Below, in pieces: positions 1 through 8,004 of a DNA stretch of 39,234 nucleotides. The notes under the pieces were generated by a model. The model was not told the origin of the DNA and searched no databases. It saw only the letters and a list, made by a program, of their open reading frames with translations. Within the stretch, counting starts at the first letter, position 1; every line of letters starts with the position of its first letter. This DNA is from Bacteroidota bacterium (lineage in GTDB: Bacteria; Bacteroidota; Bacteroidia; Chitinophagales; Saprospiraceae), in the NCBI GenBank assembly GCA_016234735.1, contig JACRAN010000270.1, positions 1 to 39,234 of the forward strand, read 5' to 3'. Position numbers and translations under genes: made by a program.

Positions 1-1
1 A

Positions 2-415
2 GCGGCGGGAAGTGGCAAGGTCGGCATCCGGCTCAATCCTCGCACGTTCGTTTTCTCTAAACCCAAACTGACCTGGCGGGACTACTACCGCCAAAAAACA
101 AGGCATTTTTCGACTGGGGCCCACTATAAATTTAAGGATAAATTTATTCTTACCTCGCTCACTATGAGCCACTTACTACACTATTTTTTGGGAGGCGCAT
201 TACTGATATTCAAAATTAGCATAATGTTTGCTCTATTGGGATATGCGGTGAGAATGGGTGTAGTAATGGTAATTGGCAGCGTTATCCTAAGCAAGTTGCA
301 ACACCGTGCGTTGCGGCTTTGGCTCCCGGTCCTCGATACTTTGCTGATACTGTACTATCTCGTGTTCGCTCCGTCAGTTCTCATGAACAACGAAGACACC
401 CAGAGATGGAATTAA
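2..415 (+). CDS. Glycosyltransferase family 2, C-terminal part (5' end outside window)
   Basis: The frame is open from the left edge, so only the last 137 residues are visible and the catalytic GT-A domain is missing. The visible part starts with a basic amphipathic stretch containing TWRDYYRQKTRHFSTGAHY, a pattern I associate with the segment after the catalytic domain in membrane-bound Bacteroidota family 2 glycosyltransferases. Two to three hydrophobic segments follow (around HLLHYFLGGALLIFKI, VVMVIGSVIL and LDTLLILYYLVFA), consistent with an inner-membrane enzyme that adds sugars to an envelope glycan or lipid. The stop codon overlaps the start of the sigma factor gene by 10 bases, so the two are probably co-transcribed. 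The family assignment rests on the tail only; the sugar substrate cannot be judged. Confidence 0.7.
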   Translation, partial: AAGSGKVGIRLNPRTFVFSKPKLTWRDYYRQKTRHFSTGAHYKFKDKFILTSLTMSHLLHYFLGGALLIFKISIMFALLGYAVRMGVVMVIGSVILSKLQHRALRLWLPVLDTLLILYYLVFAPSVLMNNEDTQRWN

Positions 416-1053
416 CACTTACGAAACACACCACCAGGCTTTCACCCAAGGCTTCCGAAGACTATCATTTAGTAAAAGCAGCCATTGCAGGTAACCAACA
501 AGCCTACTCCACACTCTTAGAACGTTACCGTTCTTCCGTTTACAGCCACCTTTTCAAGATGGTACGCAACCACGACGACGCTGAAGACCTGACCCTCGAA
601 GCATTCGGCAAGGCTTTCCACAAGCTCTCGACGTATGCCCCGCACTTCGCTTTTTCGACCTGGCTTTTCAAAATCGCCGTGAACAACTGCATCGACCACA
701 TCCGCAAGAAGCGCCTGCATTTCCTCTCCATCGACCAGCCCATCGAGGCCAACGGCGACAAGGATTTTTCAGGTACGCTTCGCAATTACACCCGCAACCC
801 GGAAGAAGAAATCATCCGGCAGCAGCGCCTCCAGATGGTGCGCAGAATGCTCGGCCAACTCAACAACAAGTACCGCCTGATGATTGAACTGCGCTACTAC
901 GAGGAGTTGAGCTACGAAGAAATCGCCACCGAGCTGGAAATCCCGCTCGGCACAGTGAAGGCACAGCTTTTCAGAGCGAAGGAAATGCTGTACACCCTGA
1001 TGCAAAATCCGAGTGCGCAGGCATACCTGGATTCCACTCGCCGGGCCAACTGA
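406..1053 (+). CDS. RNA polymerase sigma factor, ECF / sigma-70 family
   Basis: A 215-residue protein with the two core domains of an ECF-type sigma factor. Region 2 spans about residues 24-105 and includes NHDDAEDLTLEAFGKAF and the STWLFKIAVNNCIDHIRKK stretch that normally contacts core polymerase and the -10 element. Region 4 (about 145-198) contains the helix-turn-helix LSYEEIATELEIPLGTVKAQ. The start is placed at the ATG at 406; an open extension to 319 lies inside the preceding gene and shows no sigma-like sequence. The gene overlaps the glycosyltransferase by 10 bases. No anti-sigma gene follows, as asnS is next after a hairpin, so the regulating signal is unknown. It may be one of the general ECF factors common in Bacteroidota rather than a dedicated stress sigma. 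Confidence 0.9.
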   Translation: MELTLTKHTTRLSPKASEDYHLVKAAIAGNQQAYSTLLERYRSSVYSHLFKMVRNHDDAEDLTLEAFGKAFHKLSTYAPHFAFSTWLFKIAVNNCIDHIRKKRLHFLSIDQPIEANGDKDFSGTLRNYTRNPEEEIIRQQRLQMVRRMLGQLNNKYRLMIELRYYEELSYEEIATELEIPLGTVKAQLFRAKEMLYTLMQNPSAQAYLDSTRRAN

Positions 1054-1136
1054 CGGCCCGCCGGAAGTACCGGAACCGATTGGAAGACTCCACGCACTAT
1101 TATTTTTTGAAAAAGGTATTGGATTGGTAAAAACGA

Positions 1137-1168
1137 GAAAGGCCCGCAACTTCGGTTACGGGCCTTTC
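1137..1168. terminator. Stable hairpin with cUUCGg loop after the sigma factor gene
   Basis: A perfect 10-base-pair stem (1137-1146 with 1159-1168) is topped by a further AAC/GTT stem enclosing TTCG, giving a C(UUCG)G tetraloop. It lies 84 bases after the sigma factor stop and 129 bases before asnS. There is no clean T-run after it on the forward strand, so it may be an imperfect terminator or an RNA 3'-end stabiliser. Confidence 0.65.
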
Positions 1169-1296
1169 CTCATTCTGTACGGTTTGTTTGAAACCAACTT
1201 CGCCCGACCTGCGTTTTTTGCAATTCCTGTGGCGGAAGTAGTACAAGCGCCAAGTTTTGCTGTATTTTCGCCGCCCATTTTAGCATAAAAACTGAT

Positions 1297-2739
1297 ATGA
1301 AAAGAACTGAAATCGCTGATATTTTGCGCCAGCCAAAGATTGGTGAGCAGGCGAAAGTCTCCGGCTGGGTGCGCTCCTTCCGCTCCAACCGCTTCATTGC
1401 CCTCTACGACGGCTCCTCGTTCAACACACTCCAAGTGGTGGTCGATTTTGAAAAATTCGAGGAAGATTTTTTGAAAAAAATCCAGTTCCACGCCTGCATT
1501 TCGGCTACTGGCCAGTTGGTCGAGTCGCAGGGTACCGGTCAGTCCGTCGAGTTGGTGGCCGAAAGCATCGAACTGCTCGGCGAGTGCAACCCGGAGGAGT
1601 ACCACCTCCAGCCCAAGCACATGACGATGGAGTACCTGCGGGAGAAGGCGCACTTCCGAATGCGCACACAGACTTTCAGCGCCGTGTTCCGCATCCGCCA
1701 TGCCGTGGCCTACGCCGTCCACAAATATTACAACGACCGGGGCTACTACTACATGCACACGCCCATCGTCACCGGCAGCGATGCCGAGGGCGCTGGCGAG
1801 ATGTTCCGGGTGACGACGCTCGACCTGAACAAACTGCCCCGCACCGAGTCCGGCGAGATTGATTTCAAAGAAGATTTCTTCGGCAAAAGCACCAACCTGA
1901 CCGTGAGCGGACAGTTGCAGGGCGAGATTGCGGCATTGGCCTTGGGCAAAATTTACACCTTCGGCCCCACCTTCCGGGCCGAGCAGTCGTACACGCCCCG
2001 CCACCTCGCCGAGTTCTGGATGATTGAGCCGGAGGTCGCTTTCTTCGACATCCACGACAACATGGATCTCGCCGAGGATTTCGTAAAGTACCTCATCCAA
2101 CATATCCTCGACAACTACCCCGACGACCTGGCCTTCCTCGACAAGCGCATCCAGGATGCCGAAAAAAACCTCAAACAGGAGGAGCGCCGCCCGATGGGCC
2201 TGGTGGACATGCTCCGCTTCGTGGTGGACAACGACTTCGAGCGCATCACCTACACCGAGGCGGTGGATATTCTGCGCAATTCCAATCCGTTCAAAAAAGG
2301 AAAATTTCAGTTCCCGGTCGAGTGGGGCAAGGACCTCCAGAGCGAGCACGAGCGCTACCTCGTGGAGAAGCATTTCCAAAAACCCGTCATCGTGAGGGAC
2401 TATCCGAAGGCCATCAAGGCATTTTACATGCGGGAAAACGACGGCACAGAACCTGGTCGGGAGACGGTGGCGGCGATGGATTGCCTGTTCCCGTACATCG
2501 GCGAAGTCATCGGCGGCTCGCAGCGGGAGGAACGACATGGCAAGCTGCTCGAACGCATCCACGCCCAGGGCATCCACGAGGAGGAGCTTTGGTGGTACTT
2601 AGAGCTTCGCAAATTCGGGGGCTGCCCCCACGCCGGCTTCGGCCTCGGCTTCGAGCGCATGGTGCAGTTCATCACCGGCATGGGCAACATCCGTGACGTG
2701 ATTGCATTCCCACGGGCTGCCGGGCAGGCAGAATTTTAG
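1297..2739 (+). CDS. asnS: Asparaginyl-tRNA synthetase
   Basis: A 480-residue class IIb aminoacyl-tRNA synthetase that charges tRNA-Asn with asparagine in the cytoplasm. An N-terminal OB-fold anticodon-binding domain (about residues 15-110, with [20 protein letters not shown]) precedes the catalytic core. Motif 2 is seen near residue 226 ([20 protein letters not shown]) and motif 3 at about 446-458 ([13 protein letters not shown]), followed by [11 protein letters not shown]. The TPRHLAEFW pattern fits AsnRS rather than AspRS. Length is close to the usual 430-480. The ATG at 1297 gives the expected N-terminus. Its presence suggests direct tRNA-Asn charging rather than reliance on the transamidation route. 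Confidence 0.97.
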   Translation: MKRTEIADILRQPKIGEQAKVSGWVRSFRSNRFIALYDGSSFNTLQVVVDFEKFEEDFLKKIQFHACISATGQLVESQGTGQSVELVAESIELLGECNPEEYHLQPKHMTMEYLREKAHFRMRTQTFSAVFRIRHAVAYAVHKYYNDRGYYYMHTPIVTGSDAEGAGEMFRVTTLDLNKLPRTESGEIDFKEDFFGKSTNLTVSGQLQGEIAALALGKIYTFGPTFRAEQSYTPRHLAEFWMIEPEVAFFDIHDNMDLAEDFVKYLIQHILDNYPDDLAFLDKRIQDAEKNLKQEERRPMGLVDMLRFVVDNDFERITYTEAVDILRNSNPFKKGKFQFPVEWGKDLQSEHERYLVEKHFQKPVIVRDYPKAIKAFYMRENDGTEPGRETVAAMDCLFPYIGEVIGGSQREERHGKLLERIHAQGIHEEELWWYLELRKFGGCPHAGFGLGFERMVQFITGMGNIRDVIAFPRAAGQAEF

Positions 2740-2795
2740 GAAATTAAGAAATTTGGAACTTGAAATCAGGTCCGATTTCCAAATTTCTTAATTTC
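2740..2795. repeat. Long AT-rich inverted repeat between asnS and the cupin gene
   Basis: An 18-base perfect inverted repeat (2740-2757 with 2778-2795, extendable by one pair inward) begins just after the asnS stop at 2739. The arms read GAAATTAAGAAATTTGGA and its exact complement, with a 20-base centre. It could form a cruciform or an RNA hairpin that terminates or attenuates transcription before the cupin gene, whose start is 16 bases further on. It resembles other short palindromic spacers in the window. Confidence 0.75.
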
Positions 2796-2810
2796 AAATT
2801 TTCAAATCCA

Positions 2811-3155
2811 ATGAAACTCACCGTCAGCGACATCCCCAACTTCGACATCGTGCCCGGCTATCACGGTCGGCTCATCCATACCGACACCATGACCCTCGCC
2901 TACGTGGAAGTGGATGCCGGTGCCCCGCTGCCCGAACACGCCCACCCCCACGAGCAGGTGCTCAATCTGCTGGAAGGTGAATTCGAGCTGGTGCTGGGCG
3001 GCGAAACCCTGCACCTCACCGCCGGGCAGGTCGTGCCCATCCCGTCCAACGTGCCGCATTCCGGCAGGGCCATCACCCGGTGCCGCATCCTGGACGTGTT
3101 CCACCCGGTGCGGGAAGATTTTCGAAAAGGGGAGGTGGCGTATGCGGGGAAGTGA
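2811..3155 (+). CDS. Cupin-domain protein
   Basis: A 114-residue single-domain cupin. The first cupin motif is visible as PEHAHPHEQVLNLLEGEFEL (metal-binding His and Glu residues, about 43-62) and the second as VPIPSNVPHSGRA (about 77-89, with the second-motif His). Such small proteins form a beta-barrel that binds a metal ion; roles range from dioxygenase or isomerase to ligand-sensing, and none can be picked from sequence. The ATG at 2811 is preferred over an upstream in-frame start at 2760, which would place the 18-base palindrome inside the coding region. It lies downstream of asnS in the same direction but is separated by that palindrome. Confidence 0.85.
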   Translation: MKLTVSDIPNFDIVPGYHGRLIHTDTMTLAYVEVDAGAPLPEHAHPHEQVLNLLEGEFELVLGGETLHLTAGQVVPIPSNVPHSGRAITRCRILDVFHPVREDFRKGEVAYAGK

Positions 3156-3202
3156 GGGAACGTAATTTCACCCCTGGGGAAGGGAAGCCTCTGGGGAATG
3201 AA

Positions 3203-3235
3203 CGTCGCAGATTATACTGCACTGAACTTGCGACG
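3203..3235. repeat. Small inverted repeat upstream of the SNF2 helicase
   Basis: CGTCGCA at 3203-3209 pairs perfectly with TGCGACG at 3229-3235 around a 19-base loop. It lies in the 182-base spacer between the cupin and helicase genes. It could be a weak hairpin or an operator-like dyad; nothing else in the spacer was recognised. Confidence 0.3.
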
Positions 3236-3337
3236 GAAAGGGAGTTTGTCATAAATCCATTTGTTTTCCACCGTTTTCCTGTGAAATCACGCTTTCTTTG
3301 CCCCAACAATTTCCTTTTTCACCCAACACATTTCACC

Positions 3338-5938
3338 ATGAGGAAAAAAGCCGACACACCCGCCTCCGGCAAAACTGCCGCATCCAAAGACAAAAAGAAA
3401 AAAGCGAAAAAAATCCCAAAAATCCCCTACCACCGCCAGCCGGAAGACATGACGCTGGAGCAGTGGCAGGCGGCGTTGCGCAGACAGTTCGGGGCGGACA
3501 ACGAGTTCCAGATTTCCAACACCGGCAAACACAAAGTTTTTTCCGATTTCAGCGTGTTCAACCCGGCGACCAAAAACAGCTACCGCGTCGCCATCCGGGA
3601 CGCCAGGGACGGCGGTCACTGCTGCTCCTGTATGGATTTCAAAACCAACCGCCTCGGCACCTGCAAGCATATCGGGGCGACGCTGAAACACCTCGAAGGG
3701 AAGCGGGGCAACAAAAAAATCATAAAGACAAGCTACCGGCAGCCAGGTTCTTCCGTTTGGCTCGACTACCGCAACGGGCGGGAAATCAAGCTGCAAACCG
3801 GCACGGAAAACGAAGCGCAGTTCCGGGAATGGGCGGTCAAATATTTTGACCAAAACGGCGTGCTGCGGGAGAATGCCTTGCCCCGTTTTGAAAAAATAGT
3901 GGAAGAAGGCAGGGCGATTGAACCCAACTTCGAGTGCTACGACGATGCCGTCGAACACATCATCTCCGGGCGGGACCGGCTGCGGCGGCAGGCGTTTTTG
4001 AAAGAAAAATTCTCCGGCGGGGCGAGCGACCCGTATTTCGATAACTTGTTGAAAATCAGCATGTTCCCCTACCAAAAAGAGGGAGCATGGTTCGCCGCCA
4101 ACACAGGGCGCTGCCTGCTCGCCGACGAGATGGGTTTGGGAAAAACGCCCCAGGCAATTGCGGCAGCAGAGCTGCTCCGGCGGGAATTCGGCATCCAGAA
4201 AGTGCTCGTCGTGTGCCCCACTTCGCTCAAGTACCAGTGGAAAAGCGAGATTGAAAAATTTTGCGACAGCAGTGTCCACGTCGTGGAGGGCGCACTCGCC
4301 AAACGCAAGCAGTGGTACGAAAAAGGCGATGCGTTTTTCAACGTCCTGAGCTACCACGTGGTCGCCCTCGATGCCGATTACATCAACCGCATGGATGCCG
4401 ACCTCATCATCCTCGACGAGGCACAGCGCATCAAAAACTTCCGCACGAAAGTGGCGGGCGGCATCAAAAAATTGCAGTCGCCGTACAGTATCGTCCTCAC
4501 CGGCACACCCATCGAGAACCGGCTGGAAGAACTGTACTCCATCATGCAGTTCATCGACCAGTTCAAGCTGCCGCCGCTCTACCAGTTCGTCAACCGCTAC
4601 CAGATCACCAACGAAAATGGCAAAATCATTGGCTACCGGCACCTCCACGAAATCAGCAAAATCCTCAGCGACACCCTCCTGCGGCGCACCAAAAAACAGG
4701 TGGCGCTGCAACTGCCCAAGCGCATGGACAAAAACCTGTTCGTGCCGATGACGAGGGAGCAGATGGAGATGCACACGGAGTTCAGCGACCAGGTTGCCCG
4801 GCTCGTAGCGAAGTGGAAAAAGCTGGGCTTCCTGCCCGAAAAAGATCGCCAGAAACTCCTGATTTTCCTGCAAAAGATGCGGATGGTCTGCGACAGCACC
4901 TGGGTGGTGGACCAACGCACCCGCCACGACACGAAGATTGCAGAGCTGATGAGCATTTTGCAGGAACTCCTGGAAATCGCCGACGAAAAAGCCGTCGTGT
5001 TCAGCCAGTGGGAACGCATGACCCGTCTCGTCGCCAACGAACTCGACGACCTCGGCGTCGGTTACGCCTACCTGCATGGCGGCGTGGACAGTCGCGACCG
5101 CAAGCTGCTGCTTGATAACTTCCGGGACGACCCCGACTGCCGGGTTTTCCTCTCCACCGACGCCGGGGCAACAGGGCTGAACCTCCAGAGCGCAAACCTG
5201 CTCGTCAACCTCGACCTGCCCTGGAACCCTGCCCTGCTCGAACAGCGCATCGCCCGCATCTACCGGCTGGGGCAGGAGCGCAACGTGACCGTCATCAACC
5301 TCATCAGCGCCAGCACCATCGAACAGGGCATGTTGGGCGTGTTGAAATTCAAGGCGAGCATGGCGGAAGGCGTACTCGACCAAGGCGAAGACACGATTTT
5401 CATGAGCGAAGACCGCTTCCGCAAATTCATGGAAAACGTGGAAAACATCACTGGCGGCATTCCCACTCCCGAAGGCGAGCCGGGCGAAAGCATTGTGCCC
5501 GAATCGGAGCCTGCCGACATGGAATCGCCCCGGGAAATCGGGGGAGTTGCGCAGCCGGAAGCGCCCGAAGTGGCCACAACTTTCGTCGGCGACGACGACG
5601 TGCCGCAGCCCGAACGGGAAGCGCCTGCCGAACCCCGGCACCGGACACCAGAGACCTCGCCCCGCCCGGAAGGGGGCGAACGCCAACAGGCAAGTGGCGG
5701 CGGAACGCCTCCCCCCGACGATTTGATTCGGGCAGGCGCATCGTTTTTCTCCGATTTGGCAAAAACACTGTCCGACCCCGGTGCTACGCAGCGGCTCGTC
5801 GCCTCCATCACCCACAAGGACGAGGCGACGGGGCAGACGTTTTTAAAAATCCCGGTGGAAAATGCGGAAGCGGTGCAGAACATGGTGCAGGTGTTGGGAG
5901 GCTTGTTTACGGCGTTCGGGCAGCAGGGGCAACGTTGA
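3338..5938 (+). CDS. SNF2-family DEAD/DEAH helicase with N-terminal SWIM zinc finger
   Basis: An 866-residue protein. The first 30 residues are Lys-rich. A SWIM zinc finger follows (Cys96, Cys98, Cys109, His111 in CCSCMDFKTNRLGTCKH). The SNF2 ATPase core starts near residue 240: motif I DEMGLGKT at 263-270, motif II DEAQ at 360-363, then VLTGTPIENRLEELYS. The second RecA lobe carries FSQWERM, STDAGATGLNLQSA and QRIARIYRLGQ. After about residue 710 comes a Pro/Glu-rich, probably disordered tail and a short helical end. SNF2 proteins translocate on double-stranded DNA and remodel bound proteins; bacterial SWIM-SNF2 proteins are poorly understood and have been linked to RNA polymerase recycling and genome defence. 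The start is the ATG at 3338; upstream in-frame codons do not look coding. The gene is at the left edge of the accessory stretch. Confidence 0.93.
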   Translation: MRKKADTPASGKTAASKDKKKKAKKIPKIPYHRQPEDMTLEQWQAALRRQFGADNEFQISNTGKHKVFSDFSVFNPATKNSYRVAIRDARDGGHCCSCMDFKTNRLGTCKHIGATLKHLEGKRGNKKIIKTSYRQPGSSVWLDYRNGREIKLQTGTENEAQFREWAVKYFDQNGVLRENALPRFEKIVEEGRAIEPNFECYDDAVEHIISGRDRLRRQAFLKEKFSGGASDPYFDNLLKISMFPYQKEGAWFAANTGRCLLADEMGLGKTPQAIAAAELLRREFGIQKVLVVCPTSLKYQWKSEIEKFCDSSVHVVEGALAKRKQWYEKGDAFFNVLSYHVVALDADYINRMDADLIILDEAQRIKNFRTKVAGGIKKLQSPYSIVLTGTPIENRLEELYSIMQFIDQFKLPPLYQFVNRYQITNENGKIIGYRHLHEISKILSDTLLRRTKKQVALQLPKRMDKNLFVPMTREQMEMHTEFSDQVARLVAKWKKLGFLPEKDRQKLLIFLQKMRMVCDSTWVVDQRTRHDTKIAELMSILQELLEIADEKAVVFSQWERMTRLVANELDDLGVGYAYLHGGVDSRDRKLLLDNFRDDPDCRVFLSTDAGATGLNLQSANLLVNLDLPWNPALLEQRIARIYRLGQERNVTVINLISASTIEQGMLGVLKFKASMAEGVLDQGEDTIFMSEDRFRKFMENVENITGGIPTPEGEPGESIVPESEPADMESPREIGGVAQPEAPEVATTFVGDDDVPQPEREAPAEPRHRTPETSPRPEGGERQQASGGGTPPPDDLIRAGASFFSDLAKTLSDPGATQRLVASITHKDEATGQTFLKIPVENAEAVQNMVQVLGGLFTAFGQQGQR

Positions 5939-5965
5939 GCAAGCCAAAGATGGAAGGGAAAAACG

Positions 5966-5973
5966 TAATTTTG
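5966..5973 (+). promoter_or_regulatory. Bacteroidota -7 box TAATTTTG upstream of the zinc-finger gene
   Basis: TAATTTTG matches the Bacteroidota housekeeping -7 consensus TAnnTTTG. It lies 33 bases before the ATG at 6006. No TTG is found at the expected 19-base spacing, so the -33 element is weak or absent. Confidence 0.5.
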
Positions 5974-6005
5974 CAGCTACCGGGTTTAACTAAAAAACAA
6001 ATGAC

Positions 6006-6683
6006 ATGACCAAAATCAAATCCGAAGGCAGATGCCATTACTGCCAACAAACAGTTGCAAAAAGCAGCATCTCCCGCCACTTGGAAGGGCATCTTGGGAA
6101 ACTGGAACAGGAACCTGGCAAATCCGCCTGGCACCTCCGGGTGGAAGCGGGCGCATACTACCTCCAATTGCTGATGGACGGCAATGCACCATTGAAAAAA
6201 CTGGATGCATTCCTCCGGGATATATGGCTGGAATGCTGTGGGCACATGAGTGAGTTCACCATTGGCGGAGCATGGAGCGGTCAAAAAATCGGCATGACCC
6301 AGAAAGCTGCAGACGTGTTTCACGAAGGCATAAAACTCAACTACGTCTATGACTTTGGGACTTCTACTGAACTGGAAATCAAAGCAATTCGTGCCCATGC
6401 CATCTCTGTAAAAGGCGGCATCCAACTCCTATCCCGCAACGAGCCTTTGGAGATTTACTGTCATACCTGCAAGAAACAGCCTGCCACCCAGATTTGCACC
6501 GTTCATTGGGCAGAGGGAGAAGATTGCATGTTTTGTGATGATTGCACGGAAAAGCACGAGGAAGCCTGCGAAGATGCCGCCGATTATGCCCTGATGCCCA
6601 TCGTGAACTCCCCCCGCATGGGCGAGTGCGGCTACGAAGGCGGGGCGATTGATGTGGAGCGGGATGGGGTGTTTAAGGTCTGA
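6006..6683 (+). CDS. Zinc-finger protein with pRiA4b ORF-3-like (YDFG) domain
   Basis: A 225-residue protein of unknown function. The N-terminus has a C2H2-like finger (CHYCQQTVAKSSISRHLEGH). The middle contains LDAFLRDIWLECCGHMSEF and LNYVYDFGTSTELEI, the YDFG motif that I associate with proteins related to plasmid pRiA4b ORF-3. The C-terminal third has two more Cys-pair clusters (CHTCKKQPATQIC and CDDC...CEDA) that probably bind zinc, then an acidic end. These proteins occur widely in archaea and bacteria without known role; nucleic-acid binding is a guess from the fingers. The ATG at 6006 is used; an ATG at 6001 is out of frame. A -7 box lies just upstream, so it is probably its own transcription unit after the helicase. 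Confidence 0.7.
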   Translation: MTKIKSEGRCHYCQQTVAKSSISRHLEGHLGKLEQEPGKSAWHLRVEAGAYYLQLLMDGNAPLKKLDAFLRDIWLECCGHMSEFTIGGAWSGQKIGMTQKAADVFHEGIKLNYVYDFGTSTELEIKAIRAHAISVKGGIQLLSRNEPLEIYCHTCKKQPATQICTVHWAEGEDCMFCDDCTEKHEEACEDAADYALMPIVNSPRMGECGYEGGAIDVERDGVFKV

Positions 6684-6685
6684 TT

Positions 6686-6715
6686 TTGTAACGACCGGGG
6701 AGTTTCATAACTTTG
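6686..6715 (+). promoter_or_regulatory. Bacteroidota promoter (TTG-N19-TAACTTTG) for the nucleotidyltransferase module
   Basis: TTG at 6686-6688 and TAACTTTG at 6708-6715 are separated by exactly 19 bases, the canonical Bacteroidota spacing. The expected transcription start is around 6722, which gives a leader of about 20 bases before the ATG at 6741. Confidence 0.75.
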
Positions 6716-6740
6716 TCAAAAATCATTCAACCCATTTGCG

Positions 6741-7175
6741 ATGACACTTGTCCTGAATTTTTCCGACAATACCAGCCTCCAACAACTCAAGCAACTCGCT
6801 GAGTGGTTGAAAGGCACTGGCTTGATAAAATCCTTCAAAATAGCGCTCGCCGCACCGGAAGAATCCGACACTGATACCTTCGTGGAGGAAATGCTTATGG
6901 ATGCCGAAGCTGACATTGCTGCGGGGAGAACCTATACCTCTGACGAAGCCAAAAATGTTGCTGCCCACGCTGTTTTGCCCAGGCTTGACCGCACGAAATT
7001 TAAAGCCCAAACTTTTCAGCAGGCAGATTATCAACTTGACTTTTGGCTGGAAAAAGTGCCAGTTGAAAGATTGTCTGCCGCTGCCTACCTTAATAGTATG
7101 GCTTGGGGATTTGACTTGCAGGCACCCCCAAAAATGGACAAACATATTTTCTCTACAAGACAACATGCTTGTTGA
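6741..7175 (+). CDS. Probable antitoxin-type partner of the downstream nucleotidyltransferase (apparent two-part fusion)
   Basis: A 144-residue protein with two unlike halves. Residues 1-72 resemble a small antitoxin: a beta/alpha start, an acidic linker, and the tail AEADIAAGRTYTSDEA, similar to the ends of RelB/Phd-like antitoxins. Residues 82-144 (LDRTKFKAQTFQQADYQLDF to the end) resemble a short helical protein that, from memory, is often encoded directly upstream of nucleotidyltransferases of this type in Bacteroidota and normally begins near M-D-R-T. Here that sequence continues in frame from the antitoxin-like part. The stop codon overlaps the next start by one base (TGATG), so the two genes are translationally coupled. 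A good promoter lies immediately upstream. Antitoxin function is inferred from context only. Confidence 0.55.
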   Translation: MTLVLNFSDNTSLQQLKQLAEWLKGTGLIKSFKIALAAPEESDTDTFVEEMLMDAEADIAAGRTYTSDEAKNVAAHAVLPRLDRTKFKAQTFQQADYQLDFWLEKVPVERLSAAAYLNSMAWGFDLQAPPKMDKHIFSTRQHAC

Positions 7176-7639
7176 TGTCAAATATTTTCAACCCTGATTT
7201 TCAAGACTTTATCCGCTGCCTCAATGAATCGGAGGTGGATTATGTGCTGCTCGGAGGGTACGCTGTCATACTGCACGGGTATCCAAGAACTACTGGCGAC
7301 ATGGATATTTGGGTGCGAAAAACAAGTGAGAATTACCATAAAATCCGAAGGGCTTTTGCGGCATTCGGAATGCCGATGTTCGACATGACAGAAGCAAACT
7401 TCCTAAACAACCCCGCCATGAACGTCTTCACTTTTGGGGTTTCCCCTGTCAGCATTGACCTGATGACGGAGGCCAAGGGGCTTGATTTTGAGGCGGCGTT
7501 CCAGCAGGCAGAAATGCACGATTTGGAAGGTCTCGCAGTTCGGGTAATTCATTTCAACGACCTCATTAAAGCAAAAAAAGCGGCTGGAAGAGCAAAGGAT
7601 TTGAATGATATTGAGCATTTGAAGAAGGAGAGGGAGTAG
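7175..7639 (+). CDS. MNT/AbiEii-like nucleotidyltransferase, putative toxin component
   Basis: A 154-residue minimal nucleotidyltransferase. The Pol-beta-type signature is clear: LGGYAVILHGYPRTTGDMDI, with the GG at 27-28 and the metal-binding aspartates D42 and D44 (D-x-D). A third acidic residue probably lies in VSIDLMTEAKGLDF. The C-terminal part has HFNDLIKAKKAAGRAKDLNDIEHL, typical of this family. Related enzymes transfer nucleotides to tRNA or proteins and act as toxins (AbiEii, MenT) or as antitoxins (MNT of HEPN-MNT). Which role applies here is not visible. The start is the ATG at 7175, sharing one base with the upstream stop; a TTG six bases earlier is also in frame. It forms a two-gene unit with the preceding ORF. 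Confidence 0.8.
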   Translation: MSNIFNPDFQDFIRCLNESEVDYVLLGGYAVILHGYPRTTGDMDIWVRKTSENYHKIRRAFAAFGMPMFDMTEANFLNNPAMNVFTFGVSPVSIDLMTEAKGLDFEAAFQQAEMHDLEGLAVRVIHFNDLIKAKKAAGRAKDLNDIEHLKKERE

Positions 7640-7661
7640 TTTTTTTCGCCTGCCAGAATGC

Positions 7662-7691
7662 TTGGGAGTGGAGGGAGAGGACGTAGTTTTG
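7662..7691 (+). promoter_or_regulatory. Bacteroidota promoter (TTG-N19-TAGTTTTG) for the first ParE module
   Basis: TTG at 7662-7664 and TAGTTTTG at 7684-7691 have the exact 19-base spacing. The predicted start near 7698 leaves a leader of about 75 bases before the antitoxin ATG. A second -7-like box, TAGTTTTG at 7749-7756, lies closer to the gene but has no TTG at the right distance. The two boxes could be alternative promoters. Confidence 0.7.
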
Positions 7692-7773
7692 CGGGCGGGG
7701 GCTGACCTCAATAATAGACTGAACAAAACAAAAATGCCGTTTCTTTTGTAGTTTTGTACAAAATCAAAGTGAC

Positions 7774-8004
7774 ATGGCAGAACTCATTTTAGAAATAACG
7801 AAACTGAGCATCGCTGACCGGATAAAACTGGTGCAGGAAATACTCGGCACCATCGCAAAAGATACTGATAGCCAAGACTTTGTGCTGACCGATGCCCATC
7901 GAACAGAAATTGAGCGCCGCTCGGCTTCCCTCGCCAATGGCAAAGCAAAAACGATTTCTTGGGATAAAATCGAAACCGCACTCACCGAACGTTATGGCCT
8001 ATAA
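7774..8004 (+). CDS. Antitoxin of addiction-module (Unstab_antitox-like) family
   Basis: A 76-residue acidic protein with the layout of the 'addiction module' antitoxins (Unstab_antitox family): an N-terminal helix with IADRIKLVQEILGTIA, then a C-terminal toxin-wrapping segment with FVLTDAHRTEIERRSASL and SWDKIETAL. It is followed by a ParE/RelE toxin with an 11-base overlap. The last residues RYGL and stop are encoded by the same bases as the toxin's start MAY. By analogy the antitoxin blocks the toxin and represses its own operon. It is the right size for the family (70-80 residues). A promoter with perfect spacing lies at 7662-7691. Confidence 0.85.
   Translation: MAELILEITKLSIADRIKLVQEILGTIAKDTDSQDFVLTDAHRTEIERRSASLANGKAKTISWDKIETALTERYGL

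Noticed and set aside
1156-2577. Long reverse open frame opposite asnS
   Set aside because: asnS is unambiguous on the forward strand; the reverse product has no family features.
3287-5815. Very long open frame antisense to the SNF2 helicase
   Set aside because: It mirrors the codon structure of the GC-rich helicase gene, has no recognisable domains and consists of biased residues; the helicase on the other strand is certain.
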